Shown one piece after another: positions 34,529 through 49,500 of a stretch of DNA of 64,000 nucleotides; the first letter of the stretch is position 1; each line of letters begins with the position of its first letter. The position numbers and the translations under genes were made by a program. The notes under the pieces were generated by a model. It was not told the DNA's origin. It saw only the letters and a program-made list of their open reading frames with translations, and searched no databases. The stretch covers positions 4,516,350 to 4,580,349 of the forward strand of contig NC_084773.1 of assembly GCF_028858725.1 (NCBI RefSeq). Direction: 5' to 3'. Origin of the DNA: Colius striatus. Its lineage: Eukaryota; Chordata; Aves; Coliiformes; Coliidae.

Positions 34529-37500
34529 GTGCTTCCAAGAGTTAGGAAAAAACAGAACTCCAGGCACCAAGATAAAATAGGTATTTTTTTTACTAAATGT
34601 CTCTTTTGTATGGAAAGCTTTGTATCTTGCCGAGTTTGTTTGATGTTAAATCTGAAATGAAGACTATGGCATTACAGAAAAGCATTTTAGCAGCAGCAAT
34701 CCTGTGGAAGAGCCCAGGACAGAGGACACTCAGACTGGCAGGAGTGCCTGGGCCAGTACAGGAGAGAGGCAGCTGACAGGGATGAGACCTAAGCACCACT
34801 CTGACAAAGGAGAGCAACTTTAATTTGGACCACAAAAGAGGTCTCAGTGGTTGGCATACACAGGCAGCAGATTAGTCCCCGTGGCAGCGCACTCGGATTT
34901 GAGGGGCACTAATTGCTGGAAACACTGGAAGCAGAAGATGTAGGATTCTTATGATAAATTCCTGGGCCCTCCATGGGCTCACTGTGCCACAGCAGCTTGT
35001 ATTCACTGAACTCTGATTCTGGACTCTGTAGAAACAATTTACACGGGGGTTTACAATTGGTTGACAAGTGAATTTGCAGGGACAAAGCTGAGTTTTATGT
35101 AGTTTTAAAAGTAACGTGGATTTTTGTGCCAAATTGCAAGTCTTCAAGCATACAAATGAGCTCAGACTCTCAGCCATCCCCATCCATGAAAAGCACAAAT
35201 GATGATTTCTAAATAAGCAAAATAAACTGTTTAAAATGCAGCCTGATGAGATAGCTAGAGGACTCCTCTGCAGTTCTAGCCACTAAGCACAGTTGAGGCA
35301 TCTGACAAGAAAGCAAATAAAACCAAGAAATAAGATGTCACTTTTTAAAAGTGAGGACTAGGAGGCATCAGAGCCCGACCTTGTATTCCTCAGCAGGCAA
35401 GTCATTCCCTACCTAGTGCCAAAAGACCATGTGCAACAGCCTGCAAGAGCATGACAGTCCCACCATGCGTCCTGTCCCCCGGCATCACTCACCACCCACC
35501 AGCTGTTTCACGTCTAGTTCATACCAGCTAATAACCTTTGATAGGTCACCAAGCTGAAGAGCATGTTTCTATCAAAGGTGCTGCTTCAGAAACAGGTTTA
35601 AAGCAAGGCACTGTCACTGACAGGTGACTGTAGTCACCAAAGGGACAAAATAATCCACAAGCTTCCAGCAGCACCTGACATCTCAGCTGAAGCCTGGAAA
35701 AATACTTCTTCCCCAAGCTGCCCTGCTGTACTATGCAGGAAATGCTTGATGTAGTGATGAACACTGAAACCAAGGAGGCTAAAAACATTTTTATCACTTC
35801 CTTGATTTTTAAATTGAATTAAAGGCTGAACAAAAACCCCTTATGAGGCTTCAGAGAATCCACATGGAAGAGAAATGACAAATATCCTAATCAGAGAGGA
35901 AGCTTCCACTGGACATTTATCTTATCAAACACTAAAGAGTCTGCTCAAAAAGTGAAAGACCCTGAGGGATAAGCTCCTGTGTTCAGCAAGGAAGGAAACC
36001 TCACTGAAGTTTCTGCTTTTGCAGCCCATTACATGTTGCATGTGTCACACAGAGGAGTGCAGTGAGCTTTGGGCATCCTTTCAGCCAAAACTCCCACACC
36101 TACCTGCTTGCCTACTTTCATTTTTTAATAGAAAAAGCTAAAAGCTCTTTCTGTCAAATTAGCATGCAAAAGCTGACAGAGGAGTGAAGGACAGACTGCT
36201 GGGCAGGGCAGTCCTGCAAGTCCCCTTCTTGGGAAACCTGATCTTACTTCCTAACCCTCTTCTGAAGGAAACCTTTCTGAGGCTTCAGCTCTGGTGGTAC
36301 ATGTGGGCCTGAGCAGGGGCCTTGTGCCAGGGCCCTCACACATGTTTTGGCTGCACAATGGCAGAGTACTTCTTTCATCATCAAAGCAGCTCCATGCAGC
36401 AAGAACAACGTTTGGGAGTCCTTAGGACTCACTGGCACCATGGCTGCCGGCAAGCAATGGTAGGCAGCTTGGGCCGGTGTGAGGAATAAAGAGCCCAAGG
36501 GCTGCAGGCACCAAACCCAAATCTGAAAGTAAGAAAATCTTGATGGAGGTTTCACACTCAAGAGTTGTCTGAAAACGCTGTTTGGCTGGACAGCTTCATG
36601 GAGAGGCAGCTACATTCCAGGGGTTTATAATCACCTTCTGGGTATCCCACAAAATTCCTCAGATAATGAAGTATTTTGAGCAGGTCCTTCAAAGTGTTTA
36701 AACACTGTAATTCCCTGTAGGTTGATGTCACAGCACCAGGGCTTTGGCACTAAGCACAGGACTGGAAGGAAAGGCTTTGGATCTCTCCCTGACCTGCCAG
36801 GGCCCTGGCTGCTGGGCACAAGGTCTGCTGCTACCAAAGGGATGTAAAGCACAAACTGCTGATGTTAAGCAGACACACAGAAGTCAAGCAACACCAACAA
36901 ATAAGCCACTTTCAGTGCCTCAGTTACATAGGCAGCATAATTTATATTCTTTGTGGCAGCGTAACTAAGGGCAGGCACATTCTGTTTAGAAACATCCCGT
37001 TGTTCTGTCAGCTTTACCACCCCACCCAGCAACTCCAAGCCAAGGCATTAAGACTTAACTTTATGCAGTTGCTCAGCCCTAATTTACTACTCAGCTAGCA
37101 AAACTGCTATAGCTCTTCAATTAAATATATTTACCAGCCAGTGATTTATGCAGGGCAGCCAGGGCATCAGCTGCAGACCTGCAACTTTGGACATTTCTCA
37201 TGAAAACTATTCAAAACATTTGGCAGAATGAGATTTAAGTGTTCCAATTTTAATCACCAAGCATAAAATGGGAAAGCTGCAAAATGAAGTAGCATTGCTC
37301 CCATGGCAAAGAGGCAGAGAAAACTTCCAGAGAAGGGATTAAATTCCTGGAGATCAGCTGCTTCCAGCTGGGCACATTCCCTTAAACCCACAGAAAGTCG
37401 TGAGTCACCAAAACCCATCAAACTGATAACCTCTTCTTGCAGGTGCACACTCTTATAGGTGCCTTCTCCTCCTGCTAGAGACCAAGATGCAAATGGCTGG

Positions 37501-40500
37501 ACTATGGCTGGATTGCTTCAGTCAAACTGCCTGCTCTTCACAATAACCTCTGGCCTGTGACCCTTTTGTTCACACAGTAAGTCTAAAAGCAAAGGATCAC
37601 TGATGGCACAAGCTTACCAAGGCAGAAGGACAGAGAATGGCTTCACAGGTCCATCTGCTTCTCAACTGCTGTGGTGCAAGAAGATTGATTTAAGTGAAAA
37701 AGCAAAGATGAGTACCTCAAAAAACAAGACACTAACAGAGTCTCCACTGCATTCCTGCAGCACTAATGTCACTGTATTATCTTTCAGCTAAATTATGTTG
37801 TTTACCTGCACTACATAATTAAAAAAAAGATCCTCATCTGGTTTTGACCTTAATGGCTTCAGCCAGAAACAGAGAAGGCTGGAGCTGCTCATCACAAGTC
37901 CACCAATGCACACATAGCTCCAGCTTTTCTCTCCACCCTGCTCTAGTATTGAGAAATCAAGATACAAGTTGAACAATTTCAAGGTTAGTCCAGACCACTG
38001 TAAAGAGTATCAGTGAGATTCAGGCTTTTTCTAAACACTAATATTCAGCCCCATCCATATGGATACTGGGCCTGTTCACTCACAGAGCTGAAGCTCATTC
38101 CTTACACCAGGAACCAGGCATTCAGGGTCTGGCCAGAAAGGGCCAGAAAAACAACCCTGACATACACACACAGCTGGAACAATTGACTAAATACACTGCA
38201 GGGTAACATGCCTCTCTGCAAGAAGCACCTGACACGTCAAAGAAGTTTCAAGGTTGCTCTAAGCAATCCTCCTGCTGAAATTCCAACCCAAACATCCTGC
38301 CATTCCCAGCACCCAAACTCCACAAACAAGTCCAAAGTACTTAAAAACAGGATCAAATTGTCCTGCTCAGCCATCAGATAAGCCTTTTAAAACTGGACCC
38401 AAGGACAAAGTGGGTGAAGGCAGACTGCCACAGCACAAAGGGAAGACGGAGAGGACAAGACAAGGAAAACTGAGGTTTTTCTTCCGTAAGCAGCCACAGA
38501 GCCCACACAGTAACATTTGCAATGGTTAACTAGCTGGCATGGCATCTGGTAGCAGTCCTCAAAAATCAGTCCCAGGCTTTTGTCACAGCACAAAAATCCA
38601 GTACTTTCCCCCTTCATCACAGGAAATCTGTTGCAGGTCAGAGGTCAGAAACATGACCTACATGTTTTTGAGGGACAAAAGCCCAAATTCCAGTGTATTT
38701 CTAATAGTGTGAGCACAGGACGCATCTCTCTATTTTGACTTGCCACAGTAGGTTTTATCCAGACAGTTTTTACCCAGAGGTTGTGCTCTGCCTTCCCCAT
38801 GGCCAACAGCATGGCTCACAGCTGCACAGGCAGGGCACATGGACACAGCCGTGTCCTCCTCCCCCACTCCAGTGGGCAGATTAAAACAGGAATGTGAGTT
38901 GTAAAGAGAAAAAACCATACTGGAATGAGATGATGGGAGAGATCCTGCCCTAACTTCCTTCCCAGTGCAAAGCAGCACAGCAGAGTCTGTAATGATTACC
39001 TACTCCCTCTGCAATAATCCCAGGAATGGGGGCAAAGTCATCACAGCTCCAATGTATGCCTCGGGAAAACAGCCAGATACCATTCCGAGGTGACAAGGAA
39101 AATTAAACCAGCACTCAGCTAAAGTATTGTAACAATTTGAGCCTCTTAGAGCCAACCTCTTCTTGCTCGCCATATGTGATTTGAACACCCTAAAACTGCT
39201 CTCCCCTTCACACCTGCGTTTCTTACCCAAGTTAGGCATACCCAGACTTTGTAATCCTTTGCAACAGCAGTGCCTTTATGTCCCTATTTTCATTACTTCA
39301 AGCTTTTCTCCCACAGAGGAGGGAGGCTTCTCTGCCCTCAGGCACCCAGAAGAGAGCAGACCCCAGCCCTAGGCACAGTCTGTGCTAGCCCCGGGAGAGA
39401 AATGAGGACAACCCCACTTTCCAGCGCAACCACCACCCACAACCACCACCCACAACAGTCCTGAGTGTTCCCAAGAGCATGTCACAGCACACAAGTACGT
39501 TTGTCCTTAATCACTCCAAGCCTTTTCCTTTGAACCCACCCCCCTCCAAGTCACTCTTGCTTTGATTTCTGCTCAGTACTTTCCCGATCTTCATTACTAA
39601 TAGGATGCCCAAATCCCATTAATTGGTTTAAAAGGGCATCCCATTATTAGCACCCACTGGACTCTGTCCTCACTGCTCTCAGTCACATTCCTATGGCTCT
39701 TCTTGTTTCTAAATAAATCTGAAACACTTCCCAGAAAAAAACCTCATTGCTATCAGATGGCCCAGGAGAACATAAACAGTTTAGTGAGAGGGTAAGGGCT
39801 GTATGAAGAGAGATGCTCAAATGCCACAGGAAAAATGCAGTCTTGGAGTTGCAGCGAGGCCGTTAAGCTCTGAAGGTGTGTTCAGCTTGCCTTCGCTTTA
39901 CAGTGCTGCTGCAGATGCAGGGAAACAATTAAACTGCTTATCACAGTATGTCCCATTCAGCCTCCAGAGCAGGAGGAGCAATTCCAATCCCCAGGTGGCA
40001 AGCACAGCAATTAGGTACCCAATTACATGCACCAAAGCTTTGCTTTGCTTATGTTGTTTTATCTCAACGGTTATGTAGTATTTCCTTGGCTTACTGTCAT
40101 TAAAAGATTGCAAGGTCTCAGCTGAGATCAGGTGGGAGCCGCACACCTAGTTGTGCACCACACTGCATTTGGAGGATGCAAAATGGTGCAGTTGTGACTT
40201 AGAGGCTATTCAGCAGAGCCAGTGACAAAGCCTGGCCACAGCCAGCATTTCCTCACCTGTAAGGGCTAGACTTAAAGTTTAAGAGTAATAAAAAAACTCT
40301 TCTGGGCTTAACAATAGGTTGCAGGGGAAAAGTGTGGTTTTAGCAGCTCAGCCCAACCCATCTAAAGCAGAGATGCTATGCCAAAAATAACCTGGCTGAC
40401 TAGTTACAGTCACCAGGCACTCAGCAGGTCTCTGAGCAGGGGCCACAATGCTCTGTGTGCACCACAGCATCACAGTTACCCACACCAGCTGTGCCCTCCC

Positions 40501-43500
40501 TCTCCTCAACACCACCAAGACCTTTCACATGAAGCAGTTTGCAGTTTTTAAAGCAGCAGCCAGTCAGGACTCATTCATCAGCCTCCCCAAAAGCCTCCCC
40601 ATTTTCATCCAGCTCAGACAAAGTCTCCAGTGCAGCTCTGCTGCATCTTTAGCCTTTCTGCTGGAGAGGCTGGACTCCTCAGGCAGTTTCGTACCTGGCA
40701 CTTCCCAGAGCCATGTATGGCAACAGCTACAGCAGCTGTAGTGAGAAGCACATTGTAACGATGAAGAATGATGCAGTTTTGAGACTTCTCAAATATAATC
40801 CTAAGTTCAGTGCTGTCCTCCAAAGGCCTCTGCTATCCTACTGCAGTAAAGTCCAGAGCAAACAAAACCATATTACAGAACTGAAGCACCTTCCACAAAA
40901 AAAATCAGGGCAAAAAGCTTTCCAAGATACCAGCAGTGCCTCCCAGTGCAGGGCAGCAGCAGCCACCAGCTCAGCCATTTATTCCTCAAGACCTTATACC
41001 AGCCAGGAACTTTGTTCACTGCTGTAGGCTGAGCCTAAACCCCCCTCTCCCAACCGAATAAGATGCTGCTCTAGGTGACACAGACAATACTTAAAGCCTT
41101 AAAGTTGCAAATAATGAGTTTAAAAAGTCAGAGTACCTGGGAAGTAAGATTGTCCTTGAGCTGGCCACAGCAAACACAATTCACTCCTGTCCTCCACGTC
41201 AATTCCAGGTTTTTGTTGTCTCTCCTTTTAAGACAAGCCCTTTACCATCAGCAGGCAGCCAGGAGGCAGGATCCTGCTCCCAGCACCTCCCTCCCACCCC
41301 AGCACTGACTCAGCCCCTCCTGAATGGACAGGATCTTTGAAAACCTTAACTTGGCAGATCAAGTCTACAAAGTGAACTGTGAGCCTTTCAGACGCCTGTA
41401 ACCAGATAAGATACATCAGATATGGGGCATTTTTTGCTGGGACAGGAGATGGCACATCCTTTGCAATCAGACCAAGGGGCTGCCAACCTTGCAGCCATTG
41501 TGCCAGACCAAGTACATCTCAATACAAGCAGTTAGGTTCTGTTTGATTTTTAAATACTGACAACTAAAGGTTTTCTGAGTGCTTTTAACTCTTGGAAATT
41601 GCTGAACTCTTGTTGTTGAAAAGCTGAAACAAAGCCTGAGGCAGGGACACAACATGGGAAATTCCAGTGCCAGCAATTAAGTTCAAGAGTTAAATGCAAT
41701 CATCATCCTCTGCAGCAGGCAGTGGGACCCATGTCACCATGACACACAGCTCTTCCATGCAGGCCTGCAGAGGAAAAACACAGCAGCTGAAGCAGGCTGC
41801 CCCACACCCTGAGTTTGAGAATTAATCCACTCCAAATAAGAATTAATTCAAAAAAGTCCTGCAAGAGGGAGCTTTGGCCAAACCCCTGCAACTGGGAGGC
41901 AACTGCTGGGAAATGCGCTCAGGGGCTCACAGCAGCTGGATGTGCCTGCTGTGCTCCCTGGTTACTGCCGCTACACCCTGCTCCATCCCAGCCCCAGCTC
42001 CATCATTCTCCTGGAAGGCAGCTCCAAGGGAGCATTGCTCAGGGGCTGGGCCCATCCGGAGCCACAATCGGAGCCACAATCCAGCTTCACAAGCGAAGGG
42101 AGGCTGAATGCAGTTAGGCAGCAATGCAAATGACCCTGTGATTACCATCACTGCTTAAATTGCTGTCTTTGCTCCAGAATATAAACTAATTGCAAACCTG
42201 AAGGAAGCACCTCCCAAATCCAAGCCCTGTTCAGGCAAGGTGGTGCTGTCTGAGTGGAGTTTGAAAGTACCACTTCCTTGCTGCCAACAGTCATGTTGCT
42301 GAGGTCTTCATTCTGTTCTGCCTGCTCCCTTCTTACTGCTTTGCTTCCTTGTCAAAGACATTTATTTCTTATACTTCTCTATCACCAAAACTAAGAAACA
42401 AACTGAAGAAAAACTGATAAGAGAACTTGAGGCAGATGTGCCTTCATTAGCATTGTCCCTGTGAGGGAGATGGGTGCCCTGAAGCACTTTAGGCAGCAGC
42501 ATTACCCTGACCAGCTGCAGTAGCCTAGCAAAACAACTCCAGTCATTGAAGGAGAGGTTTAATCACATTACCTACAAGTCTACAGCTTATCCTGGGTTTT
42601 CCTAGGACCAGCACACAGACCCAAAGCACTGGGATAGCAGGTATTCTGACACAAGCACATCAGCCACAATGAAAGCTTAGAGGCTGGGAAAAACATTGAC
42701 AATGTCATTTGTGACAGCAGGTTTGCTCTGCTTGTAACATATACTGCCAGCACACTCAGGAAAGCTGCTTAGAGATCAACAGATAAAGGCTTTTACCATT
42801 CAGCCTGTTATTTCATGTAAATCAGGTTGTCCTGTTACAAAAAGGCAACTCCATGTGAAGTGCAAGGTGCTCAAAAAATCCCAGAAGCAGCCACAGCAAA
42901 AAACAAGTGGGAGAAGTACTCACACCCTGGGTTAATCCCTTCAGACCACCCACTCCTGCAAGGACCCGAGAGAGGGTCCTGCTCCCTTCTCTTCAGATGG
43001 AGTTCTGCAATGTCTCCTCACCTGTCAGTGCAGGGGATCTCCCCAAAGCACTACCACCTTAAAATAGGAGTTTGTCCACGGAAATAACTCCAGACTGCTC
43101 TGAGATATGAGGTCATGTTTTGTAAAGCAACAGCGCAGCAAATTCAATTAACTCATCGAGCCTGCCTTCTGCTTTGGCAACGTGGAAGCATGATTTCCCA
43201 AAGCCCATCTCTCCAAGACGCAGCATGATTTACTGCAATCCTTCCAGGGTGATCTAGAGGGTTTGGCTCCATCCCCCCTCCTCCTCTGGACTCCTGGGGC
43301 AGGGAGTCCTGCATACAGTATGCCATGCCCCAGGGAAAAAAAATGGGAAAACTACCCCAGCTCTTATCTTGAAAGAGGCTAGAGGGGGTTGGAGAGGACA
43401 CATGCAAACCAAGCCGGAGGCAAACAGTAGCTCTTTAGAGGAATAAGCCACTCCTCAGCCTGTCGTGATTGATAAGTACATCTGCCAGTCCCCACCTGCT

Positions 43501-46500
43501 GTTCACATTCCTGGCATTTCTTTCTGCAGCATTTTCTCCCCAAGAAGGGACTGACTGCTTATCGACTGCTGCAGAGGAGATTTAAAGGAAGGGGAAACAG
43601 GCCCCAGCTTAAACAAAAGTAAGAGATTTCAGGCCTCCAGCACACCATATACAGTTTTCTTGCATCAGATTGGGAAACCTGCTAAAGGGTTTATTCCAGG
43701 AGCTTTTGCAGGTTCACAAACTTGTGATGGGTATTAAGAACTCCCATTTGCTCATTCCTGCCATCATACCTCCACTAAATTCCTGTCAGAGAGCGCTCCA
43801 GAAATGTGTCTGTACCTCCAGCCACTCACACCAAAGTCATTTTTTGTGCCAGTCAACTATCCCCTAGAATAAAAGGGAGAGAGGGGTGAAACCACACCAG
43901 CCTCTCCAGAAGGGTGAAAGTTTGGTGCCTGCCATACCACGGAGGGCTGATGGGCACAGACAGACGGCAGCCCGGGCAGGACAGCTGTTCTGGGCAGCAA
44001 CAGATACTTCTGGGAGTGAATGGCCAGGAGTTGAGGTCTAGTTTTCAATCCTGGACATGGGCTGGAAGTTCCTCCTTTTCCTCAAGTTAGTTGTAACACT
44101 GCAGGAAGGTGAAGGAAAATCAAACCAGTACAATTATAGCAGAGCCTGGAAGCGCAGGGGTGGAACGTGAGCCTGTTTGTTGTAGGAAGAGGAGAAACAC
44201 AGCTCTGAGGAGTTCAAGAGCTCAGTGTCTTTAAGATCCCAACTTCCACATCAAATTATATCAAAATTAGCTATTAGAATGAAGTTTATGGGAGCACATA
44301 CCCACACTCAAATCCTGCCAGTCACTGCAAGGAGCCAAGGCAAAGCTGTCTCTGGAGTGTGGGTGCCCCAGCACCCATCTAAAAGTGTTCTCACTGAAAG
44401 ATGAATACACACAACTGTAAACACAATTATGAGTTTGCTTCTTTGCAGCCTTTGGTGAAGGAGGGAGAAGGCAGCAGGAAATAAATGCAGCTTTCCCCAC
44501 TCCTGGAAGAGGAGCGAAATGCAATCCAGGTTTTTATTTCAGCCCGGGGTGGTTATTTCCATGGACAGGCAGAACCACTCCTTAAGGCAGACAGCCTTTA
44601 TAAACCAGGGTGACTGCAGGACAAAATCTGACTTATCCCAGATGCTCCTGGGGAAGAGCCCAGCCCTGAGAGCTGTGGCTCAGCAAGCAGGATGCCCCAA
44701 ACACCATAAGACCCAGTCAGCCCCTTTGCAGAGCAGCTTCCCCACCAGTTGTTGAAGCTATTTCCCAAATCTGCCACGCTCGCTCTTGCAAAGGAGCAAG
44801 AAGTTAAGGGCAGAGAGGGGAAGAGGAGGGCAAGCCAGGTGTGAGCAGCATTTGATCAGCTGGCTAATGGGTGCAGCTGTCCTCCGGTTTTACAGCTCTT
44901 GGAGGAAATTTAAACAGGAACTTTCTATAAATTAACTGCCCATAAAATGAGCTTGTTTTCTTAACACAGCAGAAGGTCAGGAAAGGTCTACTCAGCCCCC
45001 CATTCCCGGGACAAGGCAAACAGCCTCTGCAGTTGCAGTTTCTCCTACCGAAGCAGAAGAATGCAGATTTAGCCCGTGTGGTGGTAAGCTGGTGAAAGCA
45101 CGCTCACAAAGCAATCAAAGTCATTCTCCATTCACAGCAAACTAATAATTTATGTTTTTCCTAAAACCCCCAATGCAATCCAGATGTCTAAGTAGCCTTT
45201 GTCCCAGAAAGCAAACTATACAACGGCCTCGGAAAAGCAGCCATGGCTCCACTTGCCAAAGGCCTCGCAAGGCTGCTTATCCTGTGGAAGTGACAAACAC
45301 ATTGATTCCAACTCCTTCCAGGACTGGAAGCTGCAAGTGATAAGGTGGTTATAGACACTGTCTCCAACCCTTCTGGCTTCCTCTTCCTGGACAGCATTAT
45401 TTAAGAGTTGCCCTTTAGAGATATTCTGTTGCTAAAAACGCTCTTGACAGGTCCCCAGTTTGGATGGAACCAGGAGGATGGGAAAAAACAGAGTGAAGCC
45501 AGTGTAAACATGGGACATAAAAGCAATAAAGCCAATTGCTTAAGCTGCATTAGGAGGAGTGATGTGCATAGGGGGGTGTTCATTCCTCACGGTCACGCTG
45601 AGCTGTGGGAGGAGAGCCCCTGGCAGCCAGGACCCTGGGAAGGGCCCTTGCAGCAGGGCACAGGCTGGCTCATCCTGGGAGAGGAGGAGCCAGTCACTTG
45701 GCCAAAGGGCTGAATTCTTCTGGCAGCATGAAGGGTAAGCTCACAGCTGCACCTGTCTCAGGGTGACAGACCCACAGCAGCCGGGGAAGGGGCTGGCAGC
45801 CCCCCAGCACCCTGCTGTGGGACCGCCAGGCACGAGCTGCAGGTTTCCCGTGCTGGGGGGGCCCAGCACCAAGCCCTCCTGGCACAGCAGCTCTCCCAGC
45901 CTGCCCACAGCAGCCCAGGGCTGCAGCACTCCAGGGAAACGCTGTCCAAAAGACCTATTATCAACCCGTCCAAACATTTCCATAGTTTGGGAAACAAACC
46001 CTGCCCAGCCATACTCTACCAGGGATATTTTGAGCATTAGTTGCATTCCAGTCCCCAAGTACATTTTCTATAAATATTTTAAGTCACTCCATTTCAAAAC
46101 TTACTATCAATCAAGTGCAGGGAGGTGCTTCAAATTTTAGGCCTGCAGGCTGCCAGCCAAATTTGCTGTGCTGTGTTACCTGGGGTATAGCATAGGATCA
46201 TCCTTGGGGGTTTTTTCGGGTGCTTTTCTACAAACGCATTTAATTCTGAGCCTCTTCCAACACACCAAGCCCTGTGGATTAACATATCTTTATTTGCAAA
46301 CTAACAACAGTGGGTTTATTTTCAAATTTACATTTTCCCCCTTTTTACAAGCCAAAAAGCAAAAGAAAACACACCAGTAATTCTGTATGCAAGGGAACTC
46401 TCCCTTGAACTAGGTATTTTTGTCATTGACAAAGCCACAGCACATACAACTGGCAGCAATTCCTGGGAGCTCCATTTGAGCAGCGTGTGCGTCTGCCAGG

Positions 46501-49500
46501 ACACAAGTACTGCACAGAACAAGCCAACTACAGCACAGACATGCCAAAGCTCCCCAAAGGCCCTCCTTCAGCAAAGCATAAGGGAAAATGGATCATCCTG
46601 TGTCCTAGCCATGGCACCCTGCCTGCCGAGAGGTCTAGACCCAAACTCTTCAACACAACCATTCCCAGAGATATCTCATCCTTCACAGGCAGAAGGGGAG
46701 AACCAGACAACAGCAGTGGTTTTAGAAGGTCCAAAGCACTAGCAAAGTGCAAGGTATGCCTAAGAGCAATCCTGCACCTCAGCTCCACTGGTTGCTCTGC
46801 CACTCCAAGCTCCCATGTCACTGGGGATATGGGTTCCTGTGCACCAGAGATAAGAACAAAATATGGCTTAACCTTCAGAGTATAGGTTTCCATTGGCACT
46901 TAACAGAACACAAGTATTAGTATTTGCAAATAAATCCAGGCCTGCTTAATCCAAATCCCACACAACTGTGGCCAGGCATGTGTTTTTTTTGGAGAACAGA
47001 CCAGGCACTCCGAGCCTGGTTGCCTTACCTACTTTTGAAAGCCAGATTTAAGTCAACTGAACAGATAGCAACCAAGCCGAGACACCAACCCTCACCACAA
47101 AACCTCCTCCTCTCTGAGCTCTTGGTTGCTATCAAAAGGGGGAAAATACCCTGAAGGTACTGCAGTCATCTCTGCCAGGGAGATGAGGAGAAGACATGCC
47201 TGCTGGGTCAGGTGCTCAGGGCAGGTAGCTGCCTGCCAGCGTTCCTCAAGTTATCGGGTAAATCAGAGCAGAAGAGCTCCGTGACTGTTGAGCAGGAACA
47301 GGACTAGATGACCCCTCTATCTCCTTTCCCATCCTTACAGCTTAGGCTGTAAATTCTTCAGAGGCAGAGCACTGCTGGCCACAGCTAGGTGGGACCATCA
47401 CAGGCAGCCACAGCAGCGGCTCCAGCAGCTTCAGGGTAAGGACACCGGGTCAACCTAAAAACTCGGAAAGATGTTGAGTTTGTGGCACTGCTATGAAGAT
47501 TGCCCTTAAACTGCTCCATTAGATAGAGGCAAGGGAATCAACAGAGGCTAAAATAGAGTGATTTGGCTTAGGGAAATTTGTCTAGGGTGTAGGGTACCCA
47601 ATATGTGCCATGTTAGTGAAGGGGAGCTTTGGGGTGTGGGGCTGTGCCTTTCAAGGCCACCTGCAGTGAGATGCCACAGCAGTGACACAGCCACATAAGG
47701 CTGGGACTGCCTAAGCAACATGAATGCCAGGGCTGGGCCTGGATGTAGCTGATGAACAAAAGTAATTAAGGGGCTTTTATTAGGGAGTCTAGGCAGAGAA
47801 AGACAGGGATGAGGGCAATGAAGAGATGAGTCCTGAAATAGAGACCAAAAAAAAGTTCAATAAGGTGTAATGTGCAATATGAAGAACAGAGGAGGGTCAA
47901 TCTTCCTGTGGTAGGAGCAGGGACAGCTGTGACCCTGCTGTGCAGACTGAATGCCCTGGAATGCTGGGGAACATCCCCCTACGCAACCTTTGGGCTACCC
48001 ATCCAATCTGCGTCCAAAATACTTGCCATGGGAGGACAAACCAGGATGGACTTGCACCCTAATGCCAAGTGGCACGGAAGGGAAAGGTGACAGATTTGCA
48101 GTAATAATGACTGGCTTTAGACTTATAAGTGTGCAAAAGGCTCTAACTATAAATTAGTACCAGTGGTGCTTATTAGTGAAGCAATTAAATAGTTGATGAC
48201 GAGCTTCTCAGTAGAGTATCACTTTGTAATAAACATCACTGTCTCTCAGGCCAGCTACATCTCCAACCTGCACCCAAAGGGGCTGGATCCCAGCTGGGGC
48301 TTAGCTGGGATCCCCAGGCTAGCTGCTGTCTAGGTATGTTGGTTAAGCAAAGCAGATTGGTTAAGCCAGCATGGGCAGCTGAAATCTGGGCTGCTTGTGT
48401 TACACCTTTGTACAATGCCTGACACAATGAGGCTCTGAAAATCGTGCATGGCACCACCACAGTGTGAACACACCATTGGCTACACTTTTAATAGCTTCTA
48501 ATAATAAACAAGGATAAAGAGCTTAAAAGTTTGAAGTGCCTGCATAAATCACACCTGCAATTAGAGGGACACTCAAGAATACCACATCAGCCAGACCAGA
48601 GAGCTGGGGATGGGACCCATTTCAGGTCCTCTTGCTCTTCAAGCAGGACTGACCTAAATCCTCCCTCTTGCAGACAGTGGTGGCAGGAGGAAAATGAGCC
48701 AGTCTCATTAATTTCACCTCCTGCTGCCTGGTGAACTTCTCTGCAGCAAAAAAAAATAATGATTTAAACCTATGCTGGTGACCTGGCAACTCTAATCTTC
48801 TCTGGAGCAGGAGGTGGCAAGCGACCTGCTGCAGCACCACTCACCTAATGGCCAAGCTCTGCTCTTGCTCCCCAGAGCTCCTCAAGTAATTCAGCTGAGC
48901 ACTTTTTAAAAATCCAGTTAGGACAGCCAGCAAGGGAACCATGTCTCTGCAGGGCAGTTTATGCAATAGAGGGCAAGTAGTCCATTGCCAGCTGGTGGCT
49001 CAAAGACTCCCCTGATACGCAGGAGAACCCAAGAGCAGCACGCTGCACAACACAGGCAACACCACCAACTCTTCCCTGCTGCTTCCTTGGAGCCTCACCA
49101 GAGCCAAGTACACAGGGGCACCCTATTTTCCTGTAATTTCTAGAGTTCAAGTTTATTTTTTAATCTGATAGTAACAGTAGAAGACTAAAAAACCCCCCAC
49201 ACCGGCCTGAGTGGCTCCAGAGTCTAAAATAAACATGCCAAGCCCTATTTGTGATGGGGTAAAAATAGCTTGTTTCTCATCTCTTCCCAGGACCTCTGCT
49301 TCGTACACAAAAGCTTCACAGGTTAACTATAAAAATACCAGACGTGCAAGCACTGCCTTGATTTGAGCTGTTCAGTGTTTGGAGGAGTTCAGAAATCCAC
49401 CTCAGCCCCGCAGGGAAGGGACTCACCCTCACAGCTTATCTCCCACCCAAGGCTAAAGGCCAGCAGCTGACAACTCCCTTTAATAGAAACTACCATCCTT

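Noticed and set aside
34000-36000. CRISPR arrays, phage or bacterial-type systems anywhere in the window
   Set aside because: The DNA is clearly vertebrate nuclear sequence and no regularly spaced repeats of that kind occur; all tandem repeats seen are ordinary mini- or microsatellites.
47290-47345. A possible further CR1 scrap (GGACTAGATGACC followed by CTCCTTTCCCATCC)
   Set aside because: It resembles the CR1 3' tail on the plus strand but is too short and diverged to call with confidence.
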